From Hyphomicrobium sp. CS1BSMeth3 (GTDB lineage Bacteria; Pseudomonadota; Alphaproteobacteria; Rhizobiales; Hyphomicrobiaceae): a DNA stretch of 64,000 bases. Each line of letters opens with the position of its first letter. Position 1 is the stretch's first letter. The stretch spans positions 186,001 through 250,000 of the forward strand of contig NZ_FPEI01000006.1 in NCBI RefSeq assembly GCF_900117415.1. Reading direction: 5' to 3'. A program made the translations under genes and the position numbers. Below are positions 9,308 to 18,899 of the stretch, one piece after another. The notes beneath the pieces were generated by a model. The model worked only from the letters and a program-made list of their open reading frames with translations. It ran no database searches and was not told the DNA's origin.

Positions 9308-10744
9308 ATGACCGCTTACGAGACCCTCAATCACTACATCGACGGACAGTGGGTGCAGCCGACCTCGGGCAAGTCGCAAGAGGTTATGAATCCGGCCAAG
9401 AACACAGCCCTCGCGACGCTCGGCTATGCTGGGCGCGCCGATCTCGACAAGGCGATCAAGGCCGCCGAGAAGGGTTTCGCGACGTGGCGCAAGGTCTCGG
9501 CCTTCGAGCGCTCGGGCATCATGCGCAAGGCGGCGAACCTCGTGCGCGAGCGCGCCGACGACATCGCCCGCGTCCTCACCATGGAGCAGGGCAAGGTTCT
9601 CGCCGAGGCCAAGATGGAGGTGCTCTCGGGCGCCGACGTCATCGACTGGTTCGCTGAGGAAGGCCGCCGCGCCTATGGCCGCATCATCCCCGCCCGCGCC
9701 GACGGCGTGCGCAATCTGATCATCCAGGAGCCGATCGGTGTCACCGCCGGTTTCGCCCCGTGGAACTTCCCGGTCACGCAGGCCGTGCGCAAGATCGCGG
9801 CGGCGCTTGCGGCCGGCTGCTCGATCATCCTGAAGTGCCCCGAGGAGACGCCCGGCTCGCCGATCGGTCTCGTGCGCGCTTTCCATGATGCCGGCGTTCC
9901 GGCGGGCGTGATCAACCTCGTGTACGGCGTGCCGGCGGAGATCTCCGAATACCTCATCCCGCATCCGAGCGTGCGCAAGATCTCGTTCACCGGCTCGGTG
10001 CCGGTCGGCAAGCAGCTCGCCTCGATGGCCGGTCTGCACATGAAGCGCGCGACCATGGAGCTCGGCGGTCATGCGCCGGTGATGATCTTCGACGATGTCG
10101 ACACCGATGCCGTCGCCTCGCTGACCTCGGGCCTCAAGTACCGCAATGCCGGTCAGGTCTGCATCTCGCCCACGCGCTTCTTCGTGCACGAGAAGGCCTA
10201 CGACAAGTTCGTCGGCAAGTTCATCGATCTCGCCAAGGGCATCAAGGTCGGTGACGGCCTCGAGCCCGACAGCAAGATGGGCGCGCTCGCCAATCCGCGC
10301 CGTGTCAACGCGATGGAGTCCATCATCGCCGACGTGCGCGAGAAGGGCGGCAAGGTACAGGCCGGCGGTAACCGCATCGGCAATCAGGGCAACTTCTTCG
10401 AGCCGACGGTCGTGACCGACGTGCCGAAGAACGCGCGCATTCTCTCCGAGGAGCCGTTCGGTCCGGTCGCGGTCATGATCCGCTTCAAGGACACGGACGA
10501 GATGCTCAAGGAGGCGAACAGCCTGCCCTTCGGCCTCGCGAGCTATGCCTTCACGCACAATGCCAAGACCGCGACCAAGCTCGCCGACAACATCGACGCG
10601 GGCATGATCACGATCAACCACCAGGGTCTCGCGCTGCCCGAGATGCCATTCGGCGGCGTCAAGGACTCAGGGTATGGCCACGAGGGCGGCGCCGAGGGCC
10701 TGCAGGTTTATATGGTGCAGAAGATCGTCAGCCAGCTCGGCTGA
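9308..10744 (+). CDS. NAD(P)-dependent aldehyde dehydrogenase, succinate-semialdehyde dehydrogenase-like
   Basis: A 478-residue aldehyde dehydrogenase of full length. The catalytic Cys285 is in GQVCISPTRF, the general base Glu251 in MELGGHAP, the cofactor segment is PWNFPV, and the C-terminal EMPFGGVKDSG is intact. The sequence is closest to succinate-semialdehyde or 2-oxoglutarate-semialdehyde dehydrogenases. The ATG at 9308 has AAGGAG a few bases upstream. It appears to be a single-gene unit closed by the hairpin at 10769-10797. The exact aldehyde is inferred from family resemblance only. Confidence 0.88.
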   Translation: MTAYETLNHYIDGQWVQPTSGKSQEVMNPAKNTALATLGYAGRADLDKAIKAAEKGFATWRKVSAFERSGIMRKAANLVRERADDIARVLTMEQGKVLAEAKMEVLSGADVIDWFAEEGRRAYGRIIPARADGVRNLIIQEPIGVTAGFAPWNFPVTQAVRKIAAALAAGCSIILKCPEETPGSPIGLVRAFHDAGVPAGVINLVYGVPAEISEYLIPHPSVRKISFTGSVPVGKQLASMAGLHMKRATMELGGHAPVMIFDDVDTDAVASLTSGLKYRNAGQVCISPTRFFVHEKAYDKFVGKFIDLAKGIKVGDGLEPDSKMGALANPRRVNAMESIIADVREKGGKVQAGGNRIGNQGNFFEPTVVTDVPKNARILSEEPFGPVAVMIRFKDTDEMLKEANSLPFGLASYAFTHNAKTATKLADNIDAGMITINHQGLALPEMPFGGVKDSGYGHEGGAEGLQVYMVQKIVSQLG

Positions 10745-10768
10745 TCGCCTTCTCTCATCGCGATGATC

Positions 10769-10797
10769 GACGGGGTCGGGCTCAGCCCGGCCCCGTC
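10769..10797. terminator. Bidirectional intrinsic terminator
   Basis: The stem GACGGGG pairs with CCCCGTC and continues inward as CGGGC-TCA-GCCCG, followed by TTTT at 10801. It sits between the aldehyde dehydrogenase gene and the convergent DUF599 gene, whose stop codon overlaps its right arm. Confidence 0.75.
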
Positions 10798-11476
10798 ATG
10801 TTTTCTGGCCGAACAACAGGCGCCGCGAGCGCGAGAAAAAATCCCGCCGGACGAGGATCGAGAGCACCCACGCGGTCGCGATCATGAAGGCAATGGGGTG
10901 GTAGAACCACGCGAGCGCGGCGATCGCGCAGTAGAAGGCGCGAAGCCCGCTGTTGGAATGCTCGCCCGCAATGCCGATCAGGCGCGCGGTCCGGAGCGCG
11001 TGCTCCTCGCAGTCCGCGTGGTTGGACCCGTTGGCGATCGGCGTCGCACCGATCATGATCGCGGTGTAATGCGCCAGCCGGAAGGCCCAGGCGAACTTGA
11101 AAAACGCATAGATGAAGATCGAGATCAGCAGGATCAGCTTGAGCTCCCACACGACCGGCGAGGACTGCGCGGCATAGGGCAAGCGCTCGAACAGCTTCTG
11201 CACCTGATCGCCCGATCCGATCATCGCCGCCAGACCACCGATGCCGATGGCGGACGTCGAGGCAAAAAATGCATTGCCCTGCGAGAGCGACGCCAGAAGC
11301 TGCGCATCGACGATCCTGACGTCGCGCGCAGCCATGTTGCGCATCCAGACCACGCGCTGGGCCTGCACGGCGCCGACAATGCTGCGGTCCACGAGCGGAC
11401 GGTAGCCTGTGATGACGTGATAGCCGCCGATGAGCACGACGAAGACGGCAAAGGCAATGAGGTCGAGTGGCGGCAT
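10796..11476 (-). CDS. DUF599 family membrane protein
   Basis: A 226-residue integral membrane protein with hydrophobic segments at about residues 5-22, 70-85, 108-128, 134-150 and 185-205. It has the DUF599 hallmarks: YHVITGYRPL near the start, RNMAARDVRIVDAQLL, and a conserved GLRAFYCAIAALAWFYHP. Function unknown. It starts six bases behind the nnrU stop, so trmD, nnrU and this gene are probably co-transcribed. Confidence 0.82.
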   Translation of the reverse strand: MPPLDLIAFAVFVVLIGGYHVITGYRPLVDRSIVGAVQAQRVVWMRNMAARDVRIVDAQLLASLSQGNAFFASTSAIGIGGLAAMIGSGDQVQKLFERLPYAAQSSPVVWELKLILLISIFIYAFFKFAWAFRLAHYTAIMIGATPIANGSNHADCEEHALRTARLIGIAGEHSNSGLRAFYCAIAALAWFYHPIAFMIATAWVLSILVRRDFFSRSRRLLFGQKT

Positions 11477-11482
11477 GAAACC

Positions 11483-12052
11483 TCAACCGATCAGCGGGAC
11501 GCCGATGAGCAGCGTATGCCCCTGTAGCAGCATGAAGGCATAGGCGAGGAGGCCGATGACGAGCGCGATGATGTCATTGCGCACGGGGCCGCTCTTGATC
11601 GGGAGCGCACGCTGCTTGACGGAAATGCGGTCGAACACGGCCCAGGCCAGCAGCGCGCCGAACAGGACGAAGTTCGCGAGTCGTGCCGAGACGAGCAGGT
11701 GCGCGAAGGCCCAGAGCTTCACCGACAGCAGCATGGGATGTTTCACCGCTGCACTGATGCGCCCCGGCAGATACGCAGCGGCGAGCAGCACGAACACCGG
11801 CAGCATGAGCGTCATGGTCACGTGCCGCATCCAGCGCGGTGGATCCCAGAGCATGGGATTGCCGCTCGCTGCATAGCGCGCCTCGCCGAAGCCGTAGATG
11901 ATCAGGACGAAACCGAGGAGCGAGACCAGGGAGAACAGGCCCTTGTAGGCATTCTCGCCCAGGCTGGCGACGGCGCCGGCGCGCGTTGCAACCTGCGTCG
12001 GCACGAGATGGATGCCGATGAAGATGATGAGGCCGAGGATGAGCAGGATCAT
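11483..12052 (-). CDS. NnrU family membrane protein
   Basis: A 189-residue protein with five to six hydrophobic segments and the family features IFIGIHLVP at the N-terminus, PRWMRHVTMTLMLPVFVL, and HPMLLSVKLWAFAHLL in the middle. NnrU was named from denitrification clusters, where it is needed for nitrite and NO reductase activity in some species. No denitrification gene is nearby, so a general membrane role (the NnrU/isoprenylcysteine methyltransferase-like fold) is as likely. It begins 11 bases behind trmD. Confidence 0.82.
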   Translation of the reverse strand: MILLILGLIIFIGIHLVPTQVATRAGAVASLGENAYKGLFSLVSLLGFVLIIYGFGEARYAASGNPMLWDPPRWMRHVTMTLMLPVFVLLAAAYLPGRISAAVKHPMLLSVKLWAFAHLLVSARLANFVLFGALLAWAVFDRISVKQRALPIKSGPVRNDIIALVIGLLAYAFMLLQGHTLLIGVPLIG

Positions 12053-12063
12053 GTGCGTATCTC

Positions 12064-12813
12064 CTACGTCTTACCCTTCGTATCCTTCGGATGTGACGCG
12101 ATCAGATCAGGCCGGCGCTCGCGCGTAAGGCGTTCGGCCTCGGCGCGCCGCCACGCCGCAATCCGCTTGTGATCGCCGGAAAGCAGGATGTCGGGAATCG
12201 CTCGCCCTTCCCAGTCGCGCGGGCGCGTGTACTGGGGATATTCGAGCAGACCGCTCTCGAAACTCTCCTCGCTGAGCGAGGCTTCGGCCCCGAGCACGCC
12301 CGGCAGCAGGCGCACGCAGGCATCGATCAGCACCATGGCGGCAAGCTCGCCGCCCGAGAGCACATAGTCGCCGATCGAGATTTCCTCGAGCCCGCGCGCC
12401 TCGATCACGCGCTGATCGACGCCCTCGAATCGCCCCGCGAGCAGGATCGCGCCCGGGCCTGCGCTCAGCTCGCGCACGCGCGCCTGGGTCAGTGGCTGCC
12501 CGCGCGGGCTCAGATAGATGAGCGGTACATCCGGCATATCCTCGCGGGCATGGTCGATCGCCGCGGCGAGCACGTCGGCGCGCATGACCATGCCGGCACC
12601 GCCACCGGCCGGCGTGTCGTCCACCGTGCGGTGCTTCGTCAGCCCGAAGTCGCGAATATCGACACAGTCGAGCTCCCAGAGGCCATTCTCGAGCGCCGTC
12701 CCGACCAGCGACACCCCGAGCGATCCTGGAAACATGTCCGGGAAGATCGTGAGCACGCGCGCGTGCCAGGGCGGGCGCGTCTCTTCCGGCTCGGGCGTTG
12801 TTTCAGCGCTCAT
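12064..12813 (-). CDS. trmD: tRNA (guanine37-N1)-methyltransferase TrmD
   Basis: A 249-residue SPOUT methyltransferase that methylates G37 next to the anticodon to prevent frameshifting. The trefoil-knot motifs are present: [10 protein letters not shown] at the start, [36 protein letters not shown] and [14 protein letters not shown]. The ATG at 12811-12813 is preferred; an upstream in-frame ATG would add 19 unlike residues. In most bacteria trmD is followed by rplS; here rplS lies 5 kb away and upstream in the direction of transcription. Confidence 0.95.
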   Translation of the reverse strand: MSAETTPEPEETRPPWHARVLTIFPDMFPGSLGVSLVGTALENGLWELDCVDIRDFGLTKHRTVDDTPAGGGAGMVMRADVLAAAIDHAREDMPDVPLIYLSPRGQPLTQARVRELSAGPGAILLAGRFEGVDQRVIEARGLEEISIGDYVLSGGELAAMVLIDACVRLLPGVLGAEASLSEESFESGLLEYPQYTRPRDWEGRAIPDILLSGDHKRIAAWRRAEAERLTRERRPDLIASHPKDTKGKT

Positions 12814-12905
12814 GTCTCGATCCCGAGGTTCGGCCCGGACCTCGCCACCTGTCCGTGCGTCCGGTAGCATTGGCGCCAGCCTGCGTCCATGACCGGAATC
12901 TGCCC

Positions 12906-14492
12906 ATGCGCGCCCAACCCAATATCCTCTTCATCATGGCCGACCAACTGCGCTGGGATTATCTCGGCTGCACGGGCCATCCGCACATCAAGACGCCCAA
13001 CATCGATGCCCTCGCGCGCCGCGGCGTGAATTTCATGCGCACGTTCGTTCAGTCGCCCGTCTGCGGCGGCTCGCGCATGAGCTTCTACACCGGGCGCTAC
13101 AACTTCAGCCATGGCGCCAGCTATAACAACTTTCCCCTGCGGATCGACGAAAAGACCATCGGCGACTACTTGCGCCCGCTCGGCTATCGCACCGTGCTCG
13201 TCGGCAAGACGCACTTCAAGCCGGATCTCGAGGCCCTCGCGCGCCTCGGTATCAGCCCGGGATCGAGCCCCGGCATTCCCTACTGGCAGTGCGGCTTCGA
13301 GGCCTTCGAGCGCGACGACGGCCTCCATCCCGAGGTGGACGGCCGCCTGACCGGCCCTGATCCAGCCTACAACACGTGGCTGCGCCAGCTCGGCTATGCG
13401 GGCGAGAACCCCTGGCACGCCTGGGCCAACTCCGTCGTCGACGAGAACGGTGTCGTGCAGTCCGGCTGGTCCATGCGCAATGCGCGCCGGCCCGCTCGCG
13501 TGAAGGAGGAGCACTCCGAGACCGCCTACATGACCGAGCGCGGGCTCGAGTTCATGCGCCAGGCCCGTGATGGCGCGCCCTGGTGCCTGCATCTTTCCTA
13601 CATCAAGCCGCACTGGCCCTACATCGCGCCCGCGCCCTATCACGACATGTACGGGCCCGAGCATATGCTCCCGGCCAACCGCTCCGCGCACGAGCGCTCC
13701 GCCCCGCATCCGGTCGTTGCCGCCTTCATGGATCATGAGGAGAGCCTGAACTTCGCGCGCGACGAGGTCCGCGAGACTGTGATCCCGACGTACATGGGCC
13801 TCATCAGCCAGTTCGATCATCATGTCGGCCGCATCGTCGCGCATCTCGAAGCCACCGGCGAGATCGACAACACCATCATCATCGTCACCAGCGACCACGG
13901 CGACTATCTCGGCGACCACTGGCTCGGCGAGAAGGATCTCTTCCACGAGGAGGTCGTGCGCATTCCGCTGATCGTCTTCGATCCGCGATCGAGCGCCGAC
14001 GCCACGCGCGGTCGCGCCAGCTCCGATCTCGTCGAGGCCATCGACCTCGCGCCGACATTTCTGGAATGGGCCGGCGGCGTACCCGAGCCGCATCGCCTCG
14101 AAGGACGCTCGCTCGTGCCGCTGCTGGAGACGACATCCGTCGAGAGCTGGCGCGAGGCCGCATTCTGCGACAGTGATTTCTCGCTGCGTCACGCGCGCCG
14201 CACACTCGGCCTCACCGTCAACGAGGCGCGTGGTTTCATGGTGCGCGGGGCGGGCTGGAAGTACATCCACTTCGAGCGCTTCCCGCCCCAGCTCTTCGAT
14301 CTCGAGAATGATCCGGCGGAGCAGAACGATCTCGGCCTTTCAGCAGAGCACGAGGCCGTGCGCGAGCGAATGCGCTCGCGTCTCTTGAGCTGGCTCATTG
14401 CTCGGCGCACGCGCGTCACCATGAGCGACAGCCTCATCGAGCAGCTCACGGGTGGCGCCAAGAAGCGTGGCTATCGCTTCGGCGAGTGGTGA
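12906..14492 (+). CDS. Sulfatase / phosphonate monoester hydrolase family protein
   Basis: A 528-residue alkaline-phosphatase-superfamily hydrolase. Metal-binding segments are IMADQLRWD at the N-terminus, and [11 protein letters not shown] and GEKDLFHEE in the middle. The formylglycine site reads [13 protein letters not shown] with Cys53, so the proline of the usual CxPxR signature is a glycine. Relatives cleave sulfate or phosphonate/phosphodiester esters; the substrate here is unknown. It has no signal peptide and is probably cytoplasmic. It is divergent from trmD, with 92 bases between the starts, and is followed by a long repeat block. Confidence 0.85.
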   Translation: MRAQPNILFIMADQLRWDYLGCTGHPHIKTPNIDALARRGVNFMRTFVQSPVCGGSRMSFYTGRYNFSHGASYNNFPLRIDEKTIGDYLRPLGYRTVLVGKTHFKPDLEALARLGISPGSSPGIPYWQCGFEAFERDDGLHPEVDGRLTGPDPAYNTWLRQLGYAGENPWHAWANSVVDENGVVQSGWSMRNARRPARVKEEHSETAYMTERGLEFMRQARDGAPWCLHLSYIKPHWPYIAPAPYHDMYGPEHMLPANRSAHERSAPHPVVAAFMDHEESLNFARDEVRETVIPTYMGLISQFDHHVGRIVAHLEATGEIDNTIIIVTSDHGDYLGDHWLGEKDLFHEEVVRIPLIVFDPRSSADATRGRASSDLVEAIDLAPTFLEWAGGVPEPHRLEGRSLVPLLETTSVESWREAAFCDSDFSLRHARRTLGLTVNEARGFMVRGAGWKYIHFERFPPQLFDLENDPAEQNDLGLSAEHEAVRERMRSRLLSWLIARRTRVTMSDSLIEQLTGGAKKRGYRFGEW

Positions 14493-14556
14493 GACGCGGC
14501 CGTCGCGCTTTCAGTGTGGCTGACTTCTTGGCTTTGGAGGCAAGCGACATCGCATT

Positions 14557-15148
14557 CGCGCTTTCAGCGCGAGAGGGGCTGCCGCCCCTTCAACCCCGCA
14601 TCGCGCCGGCGGCGCGTGTCTTCAACACGACCGACACCCCCGCACCCCCGTTTTTTTATGGACTTGGAGCAAGCCGCGGACGCACCAGCATCCCCTCTCC
14701 CCGCTCTTGCGGGGAGAGGGTTAGGGTGAGGGGCGGCGGCATACGCTGACGTCGGCAAGTGTCGCCGCCCCTCACCCCGACCCTCTCCCCATTGAAGACA
14801 ATGGGGAGAGGGGGAAGTGGGGGGCGCCTCGTACGATCGCCGTCGCTCTTGCCGCTGCGGAGCACTTTCTTGGCGCGCCTTTGGCGCGACGCACCACGGC
14901 GAGATTGCGAAGCACCTCTTCCCAGCAGCTCGCGGCACTCAAACAAAGGCGGGTGGGTCCGGGAGGGTGGCCCTCCCGGCAGGGGTTCGGGGACTGGTCC
15001 CCGTCGCGCCGTAGGCGCGAGCCCCCCCGCGGCGTCATGCGCTGCGCTGTCGCTCCTGCCGCCGCGGAGCACTTTCTTGGCGCGCCTTTGGCGCGACGCA
15101 CCACGGCGAGGTTGCGAAGTACCTCTTCCCAGCAGCCCGCGGCAAAAA
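14557..15148. repeat. Composite hairpin repeat, copy 3 (A-B-B-C-inverted A-C)
   Basis: The longest copy. Module A (CGCGCTTTCAGCGCG onward) with two B hairpins (CCCTCTCCCCGC... near 14694 and CCCTCTCCCCATTG... near 14779) is followed by module C at about 14858-14940, an inverted A at about 14945-15025, and a second module C at about 15063-15148. It fills the gap between the convergent sulfatase and rplQ genes. I see no gene in 14493-15206. Confidence 0.85.
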
Positions 15149-15182
15149 ACAAAAGGCGCGGAGCCGAAGCTGCCGCGCCTTT
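15144..15182 (-). terminator. Intrinsic terminator of the rpsM-rpsK-rpoA-rplQ operon
   Basis: Read on the minus strand, AAAGGCGCGG pairs with CCGCGCCTTT around an 11-base loop and is followed by TGTTTTTTG. It lies 24 bases behind the rplQ stop. Confidence 0.85.
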
Positions 15183-15206
15183 CGAAATCCGGTTTGCGCC
15201 GAAGCC

Positions 15207-15638
15207 TCAGCCCGGCGTGCTCTCCTGCGCGGCCAGCTCGGCGGCGTGGCGCTCACGGTCCTCGCGACCCTTCACGCTCTCGTCGCGATCGACGAGCTCG
15301 ATGACGGCGCGCGGCGCGCTGTCGCCATAGCGGAAGCCGGCCTTGAGCACGCGCGTGTAGCCGCCATGGCGGTCCTTGTAGCGCGGGGCCAGGACGTCGA
15401 AGAGCTTCTTGACCATGTCGTCGTCGCGGAGCCGGGCAGCGGCGAGGCGGCGCGAGTTGAGGTCACCCTTCTTGGCGAGGGTGATGTACTTGTCGACGAC
15501 GCGCTTCAGGTCCTTGGCCTTGGGCAGCGTGGTGACGATCTGCTCGTGCTTGATGAGGGCGGCGGCCATGTTCGAGAACATCGCCTGGCGGTGGCCGCTG
15601 TCGCGGCTGAAGCGGCGCCCTGACTTTCCGTGTCGCAT
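15207..15638 (-). CDS. rplQ: 50S ribosomal protein L17
   Basis: A 143-residue L17 with the invariant start [20 protein letters not shown], the conserved [12 protein letters not shown] and GGYTRVLK segments, and a short variable C-terminal tail typical of alphaproteobacteria. It is the last gene of the alpha operon and is followed by a strong intrinsic terminator. Confidence 0.97.
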   Translation of the reverse strand: MRHGKSGRRFSRDSGHRQAMFSNMAAALIKHEQIVTTLPKAKDLKRVVDKYITLAKKGDLNSRRLAAARLRDDDMVKKLFDVLAPRYKDRHGGYTRVLKAGFRYGDSAPRAVIELVDRDESVKGREDRERHAAELAAQESTPG

Positions 15639-15739
15639 GTGGACTTCTCCTTACAGTTGTTGACGGGGAGGTTCTTTGGCCTCTCCCTTGGTCTTGCCGA
15701 GCGACGCAGCGAACGGCTGTCCGCTGCGTCTCGGAATTC

Positions 15740-16765
15740 TCAGTACTGGTCCTCGAAACGCTTGGCGAGGTCTTCGATGTTGTCCGGCGGCCAGTTCGGC
15801 ACTTCCATGCCGAGGTGGAGGCCCATCGCGGCCAGCACTTCCTTGATCTCGTTGAGCGACTTCCTGCCGAAGTTCGGCGTGCGCAGCATCTCGGCTTCCG
15901 TCTTCTGGATGAGGTCGCCGATGTAGACGATGTTGTCGTTCTTCAGGCAGTTTGCCGAGCGGACCGACAGCTCGAGCTCGTCGACCTTCTTGAGCAGCGC
16001 CGCATTGAACGACAGCTCGGGGTGCGCGCGCTCTTCGACGGCCTTGCGCGGCTCCTCGAAGTTGATGAAGACCGTGAGCTGGTCCTGCAGGATGCGGGCG
16101 GCGAGCGCCACGGCGTCCTCGGCCTTCACCGAGCCGTCCGTCTCGACGGCCATGGTGAGCTTGTCATAGTCGAGGATCTGGCCTTCGCGCGTGTTCTCGA
16201 CGCGGTAGGAGACCTTCTTGACCGGCGAGTAGAGGCTGTCGACCGGGATGAGGCCGATCGGCGCGTCCTCGGGGCGATTGCGCTCGGCGGGGACATAGCC
16301 CTTGCCCGTCGAGGCGGTGAATTCCATGCGGATCGACGCGCCCTGGTCGAGCGTGCAGATCACATGATCCGGGTTGAGGATCTCGACGTCCGAGGAGGCC
16401 TCGATATCGCCGGCGGTGGCGGGGCCCGGGCCTTCCTTCTTGAGGACCATGCGCTTCACGCCCTCGGAATGGACGCGCAGCGCGATCTCCTTGATGTTCA
16501 TGACGATGTCCGTCACGTCCTCGCGGACGCCCGGGATCGACGAGAACTCGTGGAGCACGCCGTCGATGTGCACGGTCGTGATTGCGGCGCCCTGGAGCGA
16601 CGAGAGCAGCACGCGGCGCAGCGAATTGCCGAGCGTCATGCCGAAGCCGCGCTCGAGCGGCTCGGCGACGATGGTCGCCATGCGGGAGCTGTCGCGGCCA
16701 GTCTCGATGCCGAGCTTGCCGGGCTTGATGAGATCCTGCCAGTTCTTCTGCAACACGTTGGTCAC
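15740..16765 (-). CDS. rpoA: DNA-directed RNA polymerase subunit alpha
   Basis: A 341-residue alpha subunit. The N-terminal dimerisation domain shows [20 protein letters not shown], and the C-terminal DNA-binding domain shows [11 protein letters not shown] and [14 protein letters not shown]. The start is a GTG at 16763-16765 with GAGG eight bases upstream. It lies 131 bases behind rpsK and 101 bases before rplQ in the usual alpha-operon order. Confidence 0.97.
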   Translation of the reverse strand: MTNVLQKNWQDLIKPGKLGIETGRDSSRMATIVAEPLERGFGMTLGNSLRRVLLSSLQGAAITTVHIDGVLHEFSSIPGVREDVTDIVMNIKEIALRVHSEGVKRMVLKKEGPGPATAGDIEASSDVEILNPDHVICTLDQGASIRMEFTASTGKGYVPAERNRPEDAPIGLIPVDSLYSPVKKVSYRVENTREGQILDYDKLTMAVETDGSVKAEDAVALAARILQDQLTVFINFEEPRKAVEERAHPELSFNAALLKKVDELELSVRSANCLKNDNIVYIGDLIQKTEAEMLRTPNFGRKSLNEIKEVLAAMGLHLGMEVPNWPPDNIEDLAKRFEDQY

Positions 16766-16896
16766 GGGACGATCCTCGTGTCTGGCCGCGCCTCGTGCGC
16801 GGTGCGGTGAATGTCTTCAGAGCTCCTCACGCCAACGTCCGGCCTGCGTTTTGAACGCGCCGGACGCCGCGGAGAGCCTCGTTTAATCGCGTCTTC

Positions 16897-17292
16897 TTAG
16901 ACGCGGCGGCGCTTGCGGGGCCGGCAGCCGTTGTGCGGGATCGGCGTCACATCGCGGATCGACGTGATCTGGAAGCCCACCGCCTGCAGCGCGCGGAGCG
17001 CCGATTCACGGCCGGAGCCCGGACCCGAAACCTCGACGTCGAGGTGCTTCATGCCGTGCTCGACGGCCTTCTTGCCGGCGTCCTCGGCGGCCATCTGCGC
17101 CGCGTAGGGCGTCGACTTGCGCGAGCCCTTGAAGCCCATCATGCCCGACGAGGACCAGGCAATGGTGTTGCCCTGCGCGTCGGTGATGGTGATCATGGTG
17201 TTGTTGAAGCTCGCGTTCACGTGCGCGACGCCGGACGCGATGTTCTTCTTTTCGCGGCGCCGGACCTTACCCCGCTGCTGCTCTTTGGCCAT
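16897..17292 (-). CDS. rpsK: 30S ribosomal protein S11
   Basis: A 131-residue S11 with the conserved [27 protein letters not shown] and the C-terminal [13 protein letters not shown]. It starts at an ATG at 17290-17292 and stands between rpsM and rpoA in normal order. Confidence 0.97.
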   Translation of the reverse strand: MAKEQQRGKVRRREKKNIASGVAHVNASFNNTMITITDAQGNTIAWSSSGMMGFKGSRKSTPYAAQMAAEDAGKKAVEHGMKHLDVEVSGPGSGRESALRALQAVGFQITSIRDVTPIPHNGCRPRKRRRV

Positions 17293-17382
17293 GTAGCTCT
17301 GCTCTCCGATGCCCCGCCGCGTGGCGCGGGCGTGTGTGGTGGTGCTCGGGCCGCAGCGCGCGGCCCCGTATCGTGCCGCTGA

Positions 17383-17763
17383 TTACTTCTTGGTCGCCTG
17401 CTTCTTGCCGGCGATCGCCTTCGCCGGGCCCTTGCGGGTGCGGGCGTTGGTATGCGTGCGCTGGCCATGGACCGGCAGGCCACGACGGTGGCGCAGGCCG
17501 CGGTAGCAGCCGAGGTCCATCAGGCGCTTGATGTTCATTGCGACTTCGCGGCGCAGGTCACCCTCGACCATGTAGTCGCGGTCGATGGCTTCACGGATCT
17601 GGAGCACCTCGGCGTCCGTCAGTTCGCTGACGCGGCGCTCCGCCGGAAGGCCGACCCGCTCGCAGATGTCATGGGCGAACTTCGGACCGATGCCATGGAT
17701 GTACTGGAGCGCGATCACGACGCGCTTCTGGGTCGGAATGTTGACGCCTGCGATACGGGCCAC
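17383..17763 (-). CDS. rpsM: 30S ribosomal protein S13
   Basis: A 126-residue S13 starting [14 protein letters not shown], with the helix-two-turn-helix region and the basic tail [19 protein letters not shown]. The start is a GTG at 17761-17763 with AGGAG seven bases upstream. Normally adk and secY precede this gene; here the neighbour on that side is rplS, 228 bases away. Confidence 0.97.
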   Translation of the reverse strand: MARIAGVNIPTQKRVVIALQYIHGIGPKFAHDICERVGLPAERRVSELTDAEVLQIREAIDRDYMVEGDLRREVAMNIKRLMDLGCYRGLRHRRGLPVHGQRTHTNARTRKGPAKAIAGKKQATKK

Positions 17764-17991
17764 GTGCTTCTCCTAGACTTCTCGAATTTCGTGTTCGGTC
17801 AAGCTCTTAGCCTGCCGAGTGGATGCTTTGGCCGGATGTGTGCCGAAACCGCGAAATGCCGACGCGGCCCGCCAAAAGGCAGGGGCCGAACCGGCTTCAG
17901 CGTCGCGAAAGTGGGCTATTCTAGCCCAACCCCCGCAAAGCGTCAATCGCGACATCGTAACCATGACCATAGGGGCGACCGGGAACCGGGT

Positions 17992-18651
17992 TCAGGACTT
18001 GGCTTCGCCTTCACCCTCGGCGGCGACCTCGTCGGCGGTCGCCTCGGTGATCAGCGCCCGGGCCTGGCCGACCCAGTCCTGCTTCTCGATCACGCCGTCG
18101 AGCTTCAGCGCCTCGTCGATGTTGGCGCTGTCCTCGTCGGAGAGATTGGCGAGCTGGTCGTACTTGATCAGATTGAGCTGGGCGAGGCGGGCGGCGAGCT
18201 CGGCCGTGATGCCGTTGATCTTCGTGAGATCGTCGGCGGCGCCCTTCTGCTTCTTGAAGCCCTTCCAGGCCGCGTTCAGCTTCCTGGCGCGGGCATCGGT
18301 GCGCTCGATGATGCGGGCCGCACGGCCGCGCAGGCCACGCAGGTAATAGAGCTTGGCGCGCCGCACGCGGCCACGGCGCAGGACCGTGATCTCGGCAATG
18401 AACGGCGAATAGATCGGGAAGACGCGCTCGACGCCCTCACCGTAGGAAATCTTGCGAACCGTGAAGTTCTCGTTCAGGCCCTGGCCCGAGCGGGCGATGA
18501 CCACGCCCTCGTAGGCCTGGAGGCGCTGGGTCGTGCCCTCGATGACCTTCACCATGATCTTGACGGTGTCGCCGGCCTGGAAGTCCGGCACCGCGCGCTG
18601 GGCGGAAATGGCGCGAATCTGCTCTTTCTCGAGCTCTGCGATGATGTTCAT
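17992..18651 (-). CDS. rplS: 50S ribosomal protein L19 with a C-terminal extension
   Basis: A 219-residue protein. The first 120 residues are a complete L19 ([51 protein letters not shown]). The remaining roughly 90 residues contain a helix-hairpin-helix-like stretch ([18 protein letters not shown]) and an acidic tail; such tails also occur on some alphaproteobacterial L21 proteins. Typical L19 is 115-150 residues. The ATG at 18649-18651 fits the family start. It is transcribed toward rpsM and divergent from der. Confidence 0.95.
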   Translation of the reverse strand: MNIIAELEKEQIRAISAQRAVPDFQAGDTVKIMVKVIEGTTQRLQAYEGVVIARSGQGLNENFTVRKISYGEGVERVFPIYSPFIAEITVLRRGRVRRAKLYYLRGLRGRAARIIERTDARARKLNAAWKGFKKQKGAADDLTKINGITAELAARLAQLNLIKYDQLANLSDEDSANIDEALKLDGVIEKQDWVGQARALITEATADEVAAEGEGEAKS

Positions 18652-18899
18652 TGTTGTTTTCCGTTCTGGCAGCCACAGCAGAGGAGCAGCTAGAAGCCAT
18701 CCGATCGCCGGATGCTCACGGCTCATGCAACCCACTTTGTGGGGAAAGATTGGTGCGCGTCATACAGCAAACATTTGACGTTGTCGATGCCCCGATTGAA
18801 CTGAAAATCGGGGTTCGCCTTGCGCTCGGGCCCGCGAGGCCCTAACTCGGGCCGCTAACGCCCTCCCGGCAAGGCCGGGATCGCCTGAGGATCAGTAAA

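Noticed and set aside
14557-15148. Several open frames of 60-180 codons inside the repeat block, with similar translations at other copies.
   Set aside because: The likeness comes from the shared repeat DNA; the frames are in both strands, differ in ends, and lack starts with ribosome-binding sites.
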